A program made the position numbers and the translations under genes. Positions 12,557-23,289 of a stretch of DNA of 64,000 nt are shown piece by piece. Source of the DNA: Kuschelorhynchus macadamiae (taxonomy: Eukaryota; Arthropoda; Insecta; Coleoptera; Curculionidae); contig JAUTXW010000357.1 in assembly GCA_030620095.1 (NCBI GenBank), positions 62,001-126,000 on the forward strand, in the 5' to 3' direction. How positions within the stretch are numbered: position 1 is the first letter of the stretch; every line of letters begins with the position of its first letter. The notes beneath the pieces are model-generated. The model did no database searches and had not been told where the DNA came from. It worked only from the letters and a program-made list of their open reading frames with translations.

Positions 12557-13451
12557 ATGGAAGAAAACCAAACTTTCGAACATTATGAAAAGTACGATAT
12601 GTTAGCTTGTTTTATATTAAGTAATGAAAATGTTGAAGCGGCTTCTGAGATGTATTTTAACAGGTAAATAGTTAATTTTTAGGTATGTTGAAATACTATT
12701 GCTTAATTTTTATTTAGATATCCAGAAAGGAGGCAACCTAATATATCCACTTTTTATCGGATAAAAAAGAAATTACTTAATCACGGATCATTTATCAAAC
12801 CTCGTACGAAAACATATAATAAAGAAAATCGGGAGGCTGAGGAAATTACGGTTTTGGCTAATGTAGAAGCTTACCCTACAAACTCTTGTAGGGCCAGTGA
12901 AAAGAGCATAGGGATTCCAAAAACTAGAGTTCAAAAAATTCTAAAAAAGCACAAATACCACCCATACAAATTTAGGCTCGTGCAGCACTTACAGCCAGGG
13001 GATGCAGGGCGTCGAGTAGTCTTCTGCAATTGGTTTCGAGAAAGATGCAATATGGTTAAAGATTTTGAAAGGAAGGTTATATGGTCAGACGAAGCAAATT
13101 AACGAAATTTATTTTCAACAGGACGGTGCTCCTGCACACAATTTTGGAATGACGAGGTTATTTCTGGACAATAATTTTACCAATCAATGGATCGGAACAA
13201 ATGGACCTATAAGATGGCCCCCTAGGACCTCAGATTTGTCGATTTTAGATTTCTTTCTATGAGGATATCTGGAAAATAGAATTTACAAAGACCACTATGA
13301 TAATGTCCAAAATTTATGAAATGCAATAAGAGAAAATTTTCGCTATTTACAAAATCATCCCGTTATTTTGCTTAATTCCCTAAAACGAATACGAAAATTG
13401 TGCGAAGCATGCATAAAACAAAATGGAAATCAGTTTAAACAGTTCTTGTGA
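12557..13451 (+). pseudogene. Mariner-like DD41D transposase with intron, internally deleted
   Basis: Start ATG at 12557. A probable intron of 54 bp (12664-12717, GTAAAT...TTTAG) splits the N-terminal helix-turn-helix region (ILSNENVEAASEMYFNR joined to YPERRQPN). Then come KTRVQKILKKHKYHPYKF, VIWSDEA with the first catalytic Asp (about 13081-13098), and a deletion of roughly 70 codons up to IYFQQDGAPAH with the second Asp. WIGTNGPIRWPPRTSDL and LDFFL with the third Asp follow; the gap between the last two Asp is 41 residues, the spacing described for rosa-type DD41D elements. Two TGA codons replace Trp after FFL and before NAIREN. TGA stop at 13449. Non-functional. Confidence 0.88.
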
Positions 13452-13680
13452 TTTCCTTGGTTACTGTAGTTCTAATACGACAGTTGATTTTTGCTGAAAG
13501 ACTTGTTACATACTAATTTATTACTGTTTTGTTCTTGTGTTACATAAATCTAGGTAGGTGGTACTTTTTTGGTGCGAAATTATCAATACATATTTTGATA
13601 AATAGATTTAATTACATATTTATTTTGAGTTATTGTTAGGATGTAGATATTGTTAACGACTTTAAATAAAAGGCAGCATT

Positions 13681-14157
13681 GTTTTGCATGGCCTACTGCA
13701 AAATTTGGGATGATAATTATAAAAATTAGGATTTTTGTTGTTGTTTATTAAAATAGACCCATACTATTATATATGTTTGAGAAGCTTTTAAAAGGACAAA
13801 TCAATTTCTGGACAAATATACAGGGTGTCCCATTTAAAAACACACAACTTTGGGTCATATCTAAAAAATAACAACTCAAATGAAAAATGACTACGCCACT
13901 GGATCCAGCGTAAAAAACTGCATAAGCAGCAATTTTTCCCTTTGCTTTAAGTTAAAGGATAACCGAGATATGAGGGGGTCCCAAAATGCAAAATTTTCTA
14001 TTCGCCCTGTATCTCATAAACGAAGAAGGCTATGAAAATTTTGTTTAGGGCTTCATGAGTTTCACAAAAAATTAGCTCAGGTTCGTGAAAACCTCAAGGT
14101 TCTATCTTTAAAAATAAGCGAGATACCCTGCTTTTGCAACCAAATCCGGACACCCTG
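13681..14157. repeat. Right inverted arm of the 12-14 kb element
   Basis: Mirror copy of 11960-12436, same length, with the outer module at 13821-14157 (337 bp). Only scattered mismatches separate the arms, suggesting recent origin of the copy or sequence homogenisation between arms. Confidence 0.9.
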
Positions 14158-14825
14158 TACAGTACTGAAAGTCACACGCACAATCTCGCCAAACTGCCAC
14201 CGCTGCAAACCATAAAAATAACCCGAAAAACGCTACGTTTTCCTACATCGTGATTACATAAATGTTGTTGGTTAACTGAACATATTTCGTAACAGTGCTG
14301 CGCGGCAATTTTGCTTTTAAATGTGTATAAAAGTACTAAAGGTGAGGAAATTAGTATCTTCACCATTGTGTCGAGAACGACCAAAATATGAAGCTATGTT
14401 TGTTTAAGGACCAATCTGCTATCGTGGTATCTGCCCCGGCAAGACTCATCAGACAGTTTCCTTCAGTTTCCTTGGGAGGTATCAGTATTAAAACTTTCAA
14501 ACAAAAAAGGTGTCATGTCGCTCGACTTTGAAAGTCGACGAGGGAAATAGGCAACCAGTGGTGCCAACTGTAGGTACTGTGGTGCAACTAAATCCCTCAC
14601 CTTTAGCGCGTTTTGCAAAAGTTTTGTTAACAACACGCCCATGGGAGAAAAAAACATTATTCAAGGAGACTATCCTAGTTTAACCTTATTATTTATAAAT
14701 TTTACGATTTGGAATAGAACCTAACCTAACCGAACCAAGCAGAAAAATGTTTATTAAACACATTTTCCGTTAAGAACATTTTAAAATCCAATAAATTTCA
14801 TCCTTTTAAATTCAAGAATTGTCCT

Positions 14826-15065
14826 CGAATTAACCGAAGATGACCCTGACAGGCGAGGACAGTTTTGCGACATTATGGCATATTTGTTTTGGTGATGAGG
14901 GCAACTTTTTCCTGAACACCCTTAAAATTGTATATATTGAAGTGATCAAAAATCCCCATGTGTTTCGCGAGACAGTTGCACTTTGGCATTACATAATCTC
15001 TTATCTACGGACTCGGCTATGGTACGTTGAAACTGGTACAGTGCTGTCTCTGTACTTTTATTAAT
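14826..15065 (+). pseudogene. Mariner-like transposase fragment
   Basis: One frame gives TEDDPDRRGQFCDIMAY, a match to the segment preceding the first catalytic motif in this family; another gives HICFGDEGNFFLN with the first catalytic Asp (GDE in place of the usual SDE), NPHVFRETVAL and, further on, LWYVETGTVLSLYF resembling the LWxGGVIGPYFF region. The fragment therefore covers only the middle of the protein. No TIR was found. It lies 670 bp right of the 12-14 kb element and is a different, older family. Confidence 0.55.
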
Positions 15066-15235
15066 AGTAGAACAGTGGCTAGCTTTAAACTATGTGGAAA
15101 AATATTCTTATCAATGGATAAATTTATTAAACTGCACTAATATATCGGCTAAATAAAATTTACACTTTTTCAAAATATTATTTGAAATACCATCATATCC
15201 GCAGGTATGAGAATTCTTAAGACTATTAATGATAA

Positions 15236-15836
15236 CTATAACATTATTATAGAACGGAAGCTTTCACGGCTTTGGTCAATTAAGAAATCATCATATACTC
15301 CTTTTGTTTGGAAAGGTACAAGATCTTTCGGGGATCGCAAGCATTGTCCAATCTTCTTATGTGTAGTGAAGATTGTACGTATGTTGGACCGCCGAAGTAA
15401 TCGTCCTATTTTGTCTGTAGTGCCACCTATGTAGGGAAGAACAACACTACCTAATGGTGGCTCTTTATCATTCTCTTTTGGCGGAGTTGGTTTACTATGT
15501 CTTTTAATTGAACGCGTAATATCTTCAGTGCAATAGCCATTCCCTCTGAGAGCTTCGGTCAGTTTCGATGTTTCTGATGTTAAAGAATCTTGATCAGAAA
15601 TCGAAATAGCTCTGAATACTGTTGAGTTAATAACCGATTTCTTTTGTGCTGGATGGTGAAGAGAATTTGAGTTTAAGTATCTATTTGTATGCGTCGGTTT
15701 TCTATACACAGAATGTCCTAATGTACCATTTTTCTTTCTTTGAACACATACATCTAGAGAGGGAATTGTTTCATTAGATTCAATTTCCATCATGAATTTG
15801 ATATTATGATGTTGCTGATTAAGGTGGTCCAGAAAT
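15236..15836 (-). pseudogene. Penelope-like element, reverse transcriptase C-terminal part
   Basis: Minus-strand open frame of about 200 codons starting FLDHLNQQHHNIKFMMEIE, then SLDVCV, KPTHTNRYLN and SNSLHHPAQKKSVI, all hallmarks of the PLE reverse transcriptase palm/thumb, and LPYIGGTTDKIGRLLRR with LRSPKD in the linker before the GIY-YIG endonuclease. After TKGVY (the start of the endonuclease GIY motif) it jumps straight to DDFLIDQSRESF, the PLE C-terminus, so the endonuclease domain is deleted. The 5' end of this fragment meets, head to head, a plus-strand fragment of the same family at about 15836. Confidence 0.88.
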
Positions 15837-16049
15837 ATGGAAGCCTTTGAGGATATTGTTCTAACATCCGCTCCACTAAAACCGAAGCACTGGTTTAGAT
15901 ATGTAGATGATACTTTTGTTGTTTGGCCTCATGGACAGGATAATCTCCTCATATTTCTGGACCACCTTAATCAGCAACATCATAATATCAAATTCACAAT
16001 GGAAATTGAATCTAATGGAACTAATCCCAAGAACCATGACTTCTTATAA
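15837..16049 (+). pseudogene. Penelope-like element, reverse transcriptase active-site fragment
   Basis: Plus-strand frame with KPKHWFRYVDDTFVVWPHG, which carries the catalytic YVDD, then FLDHLNQQHHNIKFTMEIESNG and directly NPKNHDFL and a stop. The jump from MEIESN to the C-terminal NPKNHDFL is an internal deletion, probably at a shared CTAAT. The segment from ATATTTCTGGACCACC to about TTCA (15949-16000) is an inverted duplicate of 15787-15836. Together with the minus-strand neighbour it forms a head-to-head PLE pair. Confidence 0.88.
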
Positions 16050-16059
16050 TATTATTGCC

Positions 16060-17029
16060 ACAAACAGGGTTTATGGAGCAAGTTTTGGGAAAGAGAGGTA
16101 TATTTTCATCAATAAATTCAAAATCTATAGTACCATCGTCCTAAAGTAAACGAATTGTATATTGAAAATCTTCGCCAATTCTTTATTAGAAAGCTCATTT
16201 CTGTTTAGAGTAATCTTCTATTATTCTTTTTATCTGTATGTTGGACAACAGATTCGTTTTGATTACTTAAAGCTTATTCTAATGATAACCTTAAATTTAA
16301 GTGAGGTTAATCAGTTTACATTTACATTGAGGCCGAATTTCTTTTATCTCAATTTTAGCGTTTAACCCTTTTGTCAAACGCTCTCGGAAGATAAGCTCGC
16401 GGAACAAAATTAAACCCAGACACGGGGGTATAAAAAGATAAGAAGCGACTGAAAATCTCCGCCTGGAGGTTCAAATGAGGGACACTAAAGTAGTTCATCT
16501 ATATTCACGCGGTTTAAACAAATGCAATTTAATTCGGGGTTTGAAACTCGGGTAATTGTTTTTATGTTTCGGTTCGAAAACTGAGGAGGTCTTGAAAACG
16601 TCGAAATTAATCATTATTGCGCGAATTTAAATAACTTTAATCTGGGGTTTACGAAGAGTTGTATCCGGCTAACGGTTGCCAAGTGCTTTTCTATATTGCT
16701 TATAGTATTACGACGGCACTAATCGAGGATAACTTTTAGAGAACCGAATAGAATTAAAGACATTTTGGGAAATTTTACAACCAAGTTATGTAACTGTAAA
16801 AATATAAGACTTAAAAAATCATGGTTCTTGGTCGGCTTTTAATAATTGACCCATGGTTACCGGACCGGCGTGATCCGGTGTATCGATCGGTTTCCACGTG
16901 TGACAGACTGTGACCCGTATCTCTATTAAAATTATTAGGGTACTTATAAATTTCTAGAGATTTTCTAATTTTTGGTGTATAGAATCCCGACACCGATGCA
17001 AGCATTTTGGCTTCTTTTCCATTCCATAA
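16060..17029. other. Non-coding stretch
   Basis: No gene, repeat or element end that I can support. The GC content rises locally around 16.4-16.9 kb, but open frames there (for example 16811-17005) show no recognisable motif. Confidence 0.4.
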
Positions 17030-17350
17030 CTCTAGCTAGTGCGAATGTTCAGATACAACAGATTGTACAATTTGTTTCTATTTAATTCGCCGTTCAAGTT
17101 TTTCCTGTTTGGTTCAGTTTTTTCGGGGTATGTCTTCTACTAGCCCAGAGTGGTAGCTTGCGTTGTCCATGATAATTAATGATTTGGGCGGCAAATTAGC
17201 AACAAGTTGATATTTAAACCATTTTTCGAAATTTTGACGGTTCACACTATCGTGGTAGTCCCCACTTTTTATCCCTCTTTAAAAACTATACTAGCTCCCT
17301 TGATAAACCCGTTCTCATTGCCGGCGTTGACGACGATGTATCTATAACCT
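17030..17350 (-). pseudogene. Transposase fragment of the long-spacer (Sailor-like) Tc1/mariner type
   Basis: On the minus strand: GYRYIVVNAGNENGFIKGAS, then after one frameshift SGDYHDSVNRQNFEKWFKYQL, NLPPKSLIIMDNASYHSG with the second catalytic Asp, and LVEDIPRKN. The same order (ILNAGSSTGF, DYHDNMN, FEKWLKEQLIPNL, xNASSHS) is seen in the longer copy at 36.0-37.15 kb, so this is a relative. Only the central 100 residues remain, with no inverted ends. Confidence 0.7.
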
Positions 17351-18500
17351 AAAAAAATCAACAGTTTTAACACTGGAGCAAAAGAAAAAAAAACTGTTTT
17401 TTTATATATAATTTAGAAATCTAGTATATTTACGAACATGGATTCATTTCACAACATTTCATCACACGAATTCAAGTTTTTCTTTTGATCAAAATTATAC
17501 AAAAACTAAGTTTAATATTAACAATTTCTCAACAGTATTTAAAAGGTGAATAATATAGGATTTTGGCTAAGTAATTATTTTTGTTAAATATCAAAAAATA
17601 AACATTTTCATTATTTTCGCGGCCAAAAACGGTTGACTTTTAACCCAAATCCTGGTCGTGTTGATCAATTAAATTGCACTATCTTTGAAGATTTATCATC
17701 CTGATTGTTGCGGGGATGTGAAAATGTTATTTTAATCCCAAAAAAATAAATATAAATTTTTTTTATGGGGCAAAATTTACTGATACTTATCGACAGCTTG
17801 TAACATTTCTGTTTTTTGTTATTTAATAAAAATAAAAACTTTCCCACACTCTCATATTATTTATTTTTGAAATACCGTTAAAAGCTTGTCTATAATAAAC
17901 TTAGTTTTTTTTTTATGATTTGGGTTAAAAGAACACCTTAAATTACCAATGCTCTTAATGTAAAAGCACGAGAAAACTAAATTAAACAAATATAATCAAA
18001 ATTGGCTCTTGTAGAGAATTTTACCCATGGAATTTAACAAATTTAAAATATACATTTGAAAGATTACCTATTTTTAATAATTCCTATACACAAAAATGTA
18101 TGGATGAGGCACTTTTTCAAATTATATCCAAAAAAACTAAGGTTTCGGAAGGTTGCACTGAACTTTTTTTTGGCGCATCGCTAAAAACATATTTTTCACA
18201 AACTTAATTTATGAACTACGTAAAAGACTGATTATATTAAAATGCTTTATGACACAAAAATGATTATTTCTAACTAAAAGTTATAAGTAATTATTATATT
18301 AGATATTATTAAACGTTTTTAAACATAATTACAGCTGCTAAATAAAGAGAGAGCGGGAGTGTCGTCTGTTGGACGGAAATCCAGTGTGCTGGGGATGCTA
18401 CGTTGCCAAGTTTATTTTATATATGATCTATATAAATTATATAAAAAAAACAAAATGCATTTGTGGGTTGTGGATCGGTACCAGCAGGAGCGCGAAGGCA
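17351..18500. other. AT-rich non-coding stretch
   Basis: Contains poly-A and poly-T runs and scattered TTAACCCAAA-like words but no gene or pairable repeat that I can support. Confidence 0.4.
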
Positions 18501-18501
18501 C

Positions 18502-18790
18502 TAGGTGGATTGGTACCGGGTTAGCACAAGGTTAGGCGCCGTAGGCATCATCGGTAAAGCCCTAAAAGACAAACAATAGCGCAGGGCATCACTGGCGAAA
18601 GTCTAACATTCTATGTTAGGCTTCCGCCAGTGATGCACCCGCCTGTTGATTGGTGTTGACCGCAGTAGGTAGATTGGTACCGGGTTAGCACCAGGTTAGG
18701 CGCCGTAGGCATCATCATTAAAGCCCTAATATAAAAGGCGAACGACAAAGAAGTGCATCAGTGTCGAAAGTCTAATATTTGGGATCGGCA
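18502..18790. repeat. Direct repeat, 164-bp period, two copies
   Basis: TAGGTGGATTGGTACCGGG at 18502 recurs as TAGGTAGATTGGTACCGGG at 18666, and similarity continues through GGTTAGGCGCCGTAGGC, AAAGCCCTAA and CGAAAGTCTAA. It is GC-richer than its surroundings. I do not recognise the family; it could be part of a SINE or of an element's untranslated region. Confidence 0.75.
18586..18636. repeat. Strong imperfect hairpin inside the 164-bp repeat
   Basis: GCATCACTGGCG...TCTAACAT and ATGTTAG...CGCCAGTGATGC form arms of about 24 nt around a 3-nt loop, with two or three small mismatches. The second repeat copy keeps only one arm (GCATCAGTGTCGAAAGTC), so the hairpin is a property of copy one. Confidence 0.8.
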
Positions 18791-18799
18791 CAGGGATCC

Positions 18800-20750
18800 A
18801 AATGCGTTACTGTCGGGAGACAAACATGAAAAATTTAATACAATACAATAATGTAAGTTTGGTAACAATTCAAGCTAGCCTTTCTTCAAATTGTCATATT
18901 AAGGAATATGGCGCATTGGAATACAGTGAATATCGAGTTTCTTTTTGGTTTTTTTTAATAGAAAAAGTGGTTCATCCATTCCTTTTATTTTCTTAAAACA
19001 GTTAAATGAAGGTAAACTTTCTATTTTATATTAAAAAATTATCAAATTCCGTGGGTTTAATTGTTTACAAGACCCGTCAAAATTCTCCATAAACTTACCT
19101 TCACCGCTTTTTGAAGAACTTGTGGATTTTTTTTTGGCATTTTCGATATTGACTTTGTTTTCAAGCTTAGATAAACTATTTTAACGTTTCGAAATGTCAC
19201 AGTTAAGGATTTGTCAACGTGACAAGTTTTAGTTGAAATAAGAAAAGACGTGATTTTTTTTTAGTAAATTCACTGTTACAAAGATGCAAAAAATGACGTC
19301 ACTGCATATCCGAAAAATTTCTAACTATACCGCTTATCCAAATTTATGTAAGGAGTGAGATAGGTAGCATTATCGGTACTGATTAATTCTCAAGGTCCAA
19401 TCGGCAACTACAACTCTCTCTTTGCAAATAACATTGGGACTTATTGTTTTATTATAGATACACTTTATTATTAGTTTAAACATGATTACATTCAAAATTA
19501 TAGGTTTTGACAAGAAAAAGAGTCTAACGCAAGTCAGTTGCTGTTTCATGGAGCTAGGATAGCTCATACCAAAAACTTAACGAACTTTGTTTATACTCCG
19601 GTATTTTCATTGACGTGGCCAATCTTACTTTAATGAAAATTGCAGAGAGAGCATTGTAGTCGCGGATTGTGCCATATGCGATTCAAATATCCGAGGTCAA
19701 AATATTAAATAAAATGATTTTCTGAAAAATATCAGAGACAAAGGAATACTACTCATTAAGGTTAAGCTAATTTATTGTTTAAGATTAAATTAGGCTTAAA
19801 CATAAACGCAATACCTTTAATACTTAAGTAAGTTACAGGGAAATGCAAAATGTTGAGATCGTAATTAGCGTGATAACTTATAATTTGAAAATCTAAAACA
19901 ATGTTGCTTTTGCTGCAGAACAAATTTAATACTAAAAGGATTTACGCCAAGAAATGCAAGGTAATTATCTAAAGGGAGCACTGGCATTATAATTACAATA
20001 ACTGCTTTTCCAAATTGGAGTGCATTCAGTAAAGACGCCTGAATATAGATGGCTAATTATTGGCCTTTTTGCATCCCGGTTTCAAGTCGGGGAGATTTTG
20101 CGCCGTTTGTGATACTTTTATTACTTTCTTTAGAGATTAGAGATTTAAATGCTGGAGTTTATCTGATGGTTACCAGTGACGGCAGTGTCGGGCGGGCCGT
20201 ACCAGAAAATATACAGAGAAAATTCTCTTCTCAAAAAAGTAGGTAAATATTTTTCAAAAATAAAACGCACAAAACCAAAATGTAGTTAATTATTTCCTGG
20301 GAACATAGCAAAATAGGTAGGTATCCCTATTATCGTTGCTTAACAGCGGTCCGTGGGCCGCCGTCCACAGGTTTATTATAGACATCATCTCACATGCTAG
20401 ATTTCAGCTACTAATTCACGCGGTACGTAATACGTTCGCCTGCATCCCCATGCTATAACGTTGGTCGTAGCTTATGTCACCCAACACCGACCCGTCTGGA
20501 TGTGGCCGTTTCCCCGAAATTTTTCCCAATTGAATACTACCATTTTTCGGGTATTATTTGTAATTATTATAAAATGATACTACTTATTTTTTAAATTAAT
20601 TTGTTTGTTTGTTTTTACATTAGTCATGCAGAAATAAACGGAAAATAATAAGACTATATTTGGACCCGGTACCAATTAACACCACATTGGCCTCAAGGGC
20701 GATTTTAGGAAACCTTTATGGGGGGTTAATTTAAAAAAAAAATTTGTTAT
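18800..20750. other. Non-coding stretch
   Basis: Short open frames (18802-18996, 20049-20246) have no recognisable motif. A GC-richer patch lies at 20170-20520. No element boundary can be assigned. Confidence 0.4.
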
Positions 20751-20795
20751 TATCCCCTGCAGCACAAAATATTGGTCCTAGCCTAGTGCACTGTT

Positions 20796-21030
20796 GGCCC
20801 ATTATTTACAAGTGGGGCCAATATAGTAGTTTTTTAGCCTACGTAGGTGTTATATTGGCAACAAATATACGCTTCGATATATAATGCCACCTTTCGGCCT
20901 ATATAGGCCCAATATTTATAAGTGGGGCAAATATAAAAGTTTTTTATCCTATATTGATATTATATAGGTAAAAAATATATGTTTCAATATATAATGCCAC
21001 TTTTGGGCCAATATAGGACCAATATAATAT
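20796..21030. repeat. 110-bp direct repeat rich in CCAATAT
   Basis: GGCCCATTATTTACAAGTGG at 20796 recurs as GGCCCAATATTTATAAGTGG at 20906 and a third partial start (GGACCAATATAATAT) lies at about 21016, so the period is 110. Each unit contains ATATAATGCCAC near its end. It lies just inside the left end of the candidate TIR element, and related words recur at 21848 and 31.0-31.2 kb. Confidence 0.75.
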
Positions 21031-22685
21031 ATAACCCCTTATAAATTTCTATCCGTTCGATGTTTAGAATAATAAGAATAATAAGGCTCAGACACACAAA
21101 TCTGCATCCTTGTTATCAGGAATAGAAAGATGGGTGTACTAATATTTTACCAGTTCATTCCCATCTCACAGCTAATTTTTCTGCAAAATTTTGGATGAAT
21201 TGTATAGGTCTAGTTTTTATTAAGAATATTTAAGGACCCTGAAACGTAAAGATCTGAAAAAAATGTGGAGAGTATTTTCGTAAGATTGCAATACTTTCTC
21301 TTACAAGAAAAGTAAGAACAAATATTTATAAATGCGGCGAATCTTGGAATTGAAAAGTAGTATTTATTTCCCAAACTTCGTGTCATTTGCGACTTTTGGC
21401 AACGCCAAGTAACTGTGGCAACTCTGCTTCAAATACAAAATGCAAATGGCCGGTCAGTGTATGTATACGCGGAAGACGGCAATGACGCCATAAATTCACG
21501 TTTTTCGAAGAAAATTGATGTGAAATAAAGTGCTAATATTTGTTGCATTTTGGTAAGTTTTATTTACGTCTAAATTTTGCATTTGCATTTCTAGAACTAG
21601 GTACACACTAGATTGTTTTCAAAATATTCACGCCAAGCTGAATATTGCCAGTAAAGAAAGGACGAGATCGGATTTGTTAATGACTTAAGTTTTTAAGCTT
21701 TAAATTAATTAGTGTTTCCTTCAGTTATAAACAACTTGTATAAAAACAGGACTTTTTCGCTTTATTAAACTCACATTGGGTACACGATTTATTTCTGCTA
21801 TAAAATTGATTTTGATATTTATTAAACCCAATATTATACCCTCTTTGGACCAATATAAAATTCAGGTTTACACTTTATTCCAACTTAAAGCATATGGCAG
21901 GTTTTAAATGTAATTTGACCCTTTGTCAACATTTCTGAAAATTGATATCTATGTTTTAGTTCATTTCAAAAGAAGAATTTTTTATAATTGCGCCAAAGTT
22001 CTAACTCTGCCGGGTATATTAGAAATATGTTGAGGGGTTAATTGGTAAAAAATAACGATTCCTTGTTAATAATTAATTCGTTAATTAATATTGTCTTTAA
22101 ATGGGTTTTGGGTATGCAAAATTGGAAAATAAGGAGTAAGGGTAAAAAGGGGAGGGGACGAAAGTGAAAATGTATTTAAACAATCGAGTAATATGTAGTT
22201 TTATATGCTGTTGGACATTCAAATGCCAATTTGAAATTTTCATAGAAAAAACAGTTATGGAGGCAAATATTTCGAATTTTTTCTTCTAGATGCTTTTCTA
22301 ATGTATAGAAAGTGTAGTTTAATAAACTAAAATTCAAAACATTTGACCGAGGGCCGAACGAAATTTGAAACATGCCATCTCTTTTGAGTTCAAATCCTAC
22401 AGGGTGGCCTGTTTACGAGGGACCTCGGTATACCTTTCCATCTCCGTCATAAATTATATGGAAATAAGTTTTATATAAAAGTTATTCGTTTTAAAACGAT
22501 CTTCAATTTTTTAATACTCTAAGACGACTCAGCTGAGTGTTTTGTTGTTAGATTTATTTGTTTTCATTTATTTAAGGGGCAGTGCGAAGACGATTCAAAG
22601 ATGTTACGATAAAGATATAAAAATACAGTTTCGTTCTTTTGGCAGGTGTAAAGAACCGTGATAGAGGGCGCAAAATTATCGCAAT
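21031..22685. other. Non-coding interior left of the LTR retrotransposon
   Basis: No gene recognised. One isolated GGACCAATATAAA at about 21848 echoes the flanking repeat. A single terminus-like TA-CAGGGTGGCC lies at about 22400. Confidence 0.4.
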
Positions 22686-22899
22686 TGTAGTGTTTATGCT
22701 GTTATTTCTCATCGGGTATTTGAAAGAAGTAAAACAACACCACTTTTAGATTAACATTTAGTTTTTATTGCGAGCTGAAGCGCGGGCCGTGCAACTTGGT
22801 CAGAGAGAGAGACATTACCATTTTTACAAACTTAAGATCTTATCATTAGAAAAAGACAACATGTGAGAGTGAGAGAGACAGATATAACACTTCCCTACA
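22686..22899 (-). repeat. 3' LTR
   Basis: 214 bp, identical to 28119-28332 except for base 4. Plus-strand ends are TGTAG and CTACA, a 5-bp terminal inverted repeat. It follows the polypurine tract at its right edge and the target-site copy CAAT at its left edge. Confidence 0.96.
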
Positions 22900-22911
22900 C
22901 ACTCCCCCCGC
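22900..22911 (-). promoter_or_regulatory. Polypurine tract
   Basis: Minus strand reads GCGGGGGGAGTG immediately before the 3' LTR. The G-rich run is the expected primer for plus-strand DNA synthesis in an LTR retrotransposon. Confidence 0.85.
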
Positions 22912-23289
22912 AGTGTGAGCGTACATAGCTCACACGAAAAACGAGATATACAATTTATTTATATTAATTTTATATAAACAATAAAAAAAAATGTGCAACG
23001 GCCTCGCAAAGAATATAAAATTTATAACATATTATTTAATATAAATATTAGGTTAATACTTGAATACTAACATTGCGGTTTTATTTACTTAATAAACGTA
23101 AATGTGAACTAATAAATAAAATGTAATTATAAAATATTATGTAAACTACATACGTACGTTACAAAAAAAATAAAATAAACATTAATGCTAAATATTTTTG
23201 GTATCAAAGAATATAATAGTAAATACTCATACAAAATACCATTGAATATACTAAAAATAGTAACAGTACATAATATTTTGAGACATCTT

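Larger units (their letters stand above)
11960..14157. mobile_element. Mariner-like element with 477-bp inverted arms, TA duplication
   Basis: Ends CAGGGTGTCCGG / CCGGACACCCTG are flanked by TA (11958-11959 and 14158-14159), the target duplication of the Tc1/mariner superfamily. The two arms (11960-12436 and 13681-14157) are each 477 bp and nearly identical in inverted orientation. Each arm contains a second terminus-like boundary: GGACACCCTG-TA ending 12298 on the left and TA-CAGGGTGTCCC starting 13819 on the right, which divides each arm into a 337-bp outer module with transposon-like ends and a 138-bp inner part. The core holds a transposase gene with a large internal deletion, so this copy is non-autonomous. 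Confidence 0.9.

Noticed and set aside
18586..18636. Hairpin considered as a bacterial-type terminator or as part of a CRISPR array
   Set aside because: Context is eukaryotic transposon DNA, there is no T-tract and no spaced short repeats.
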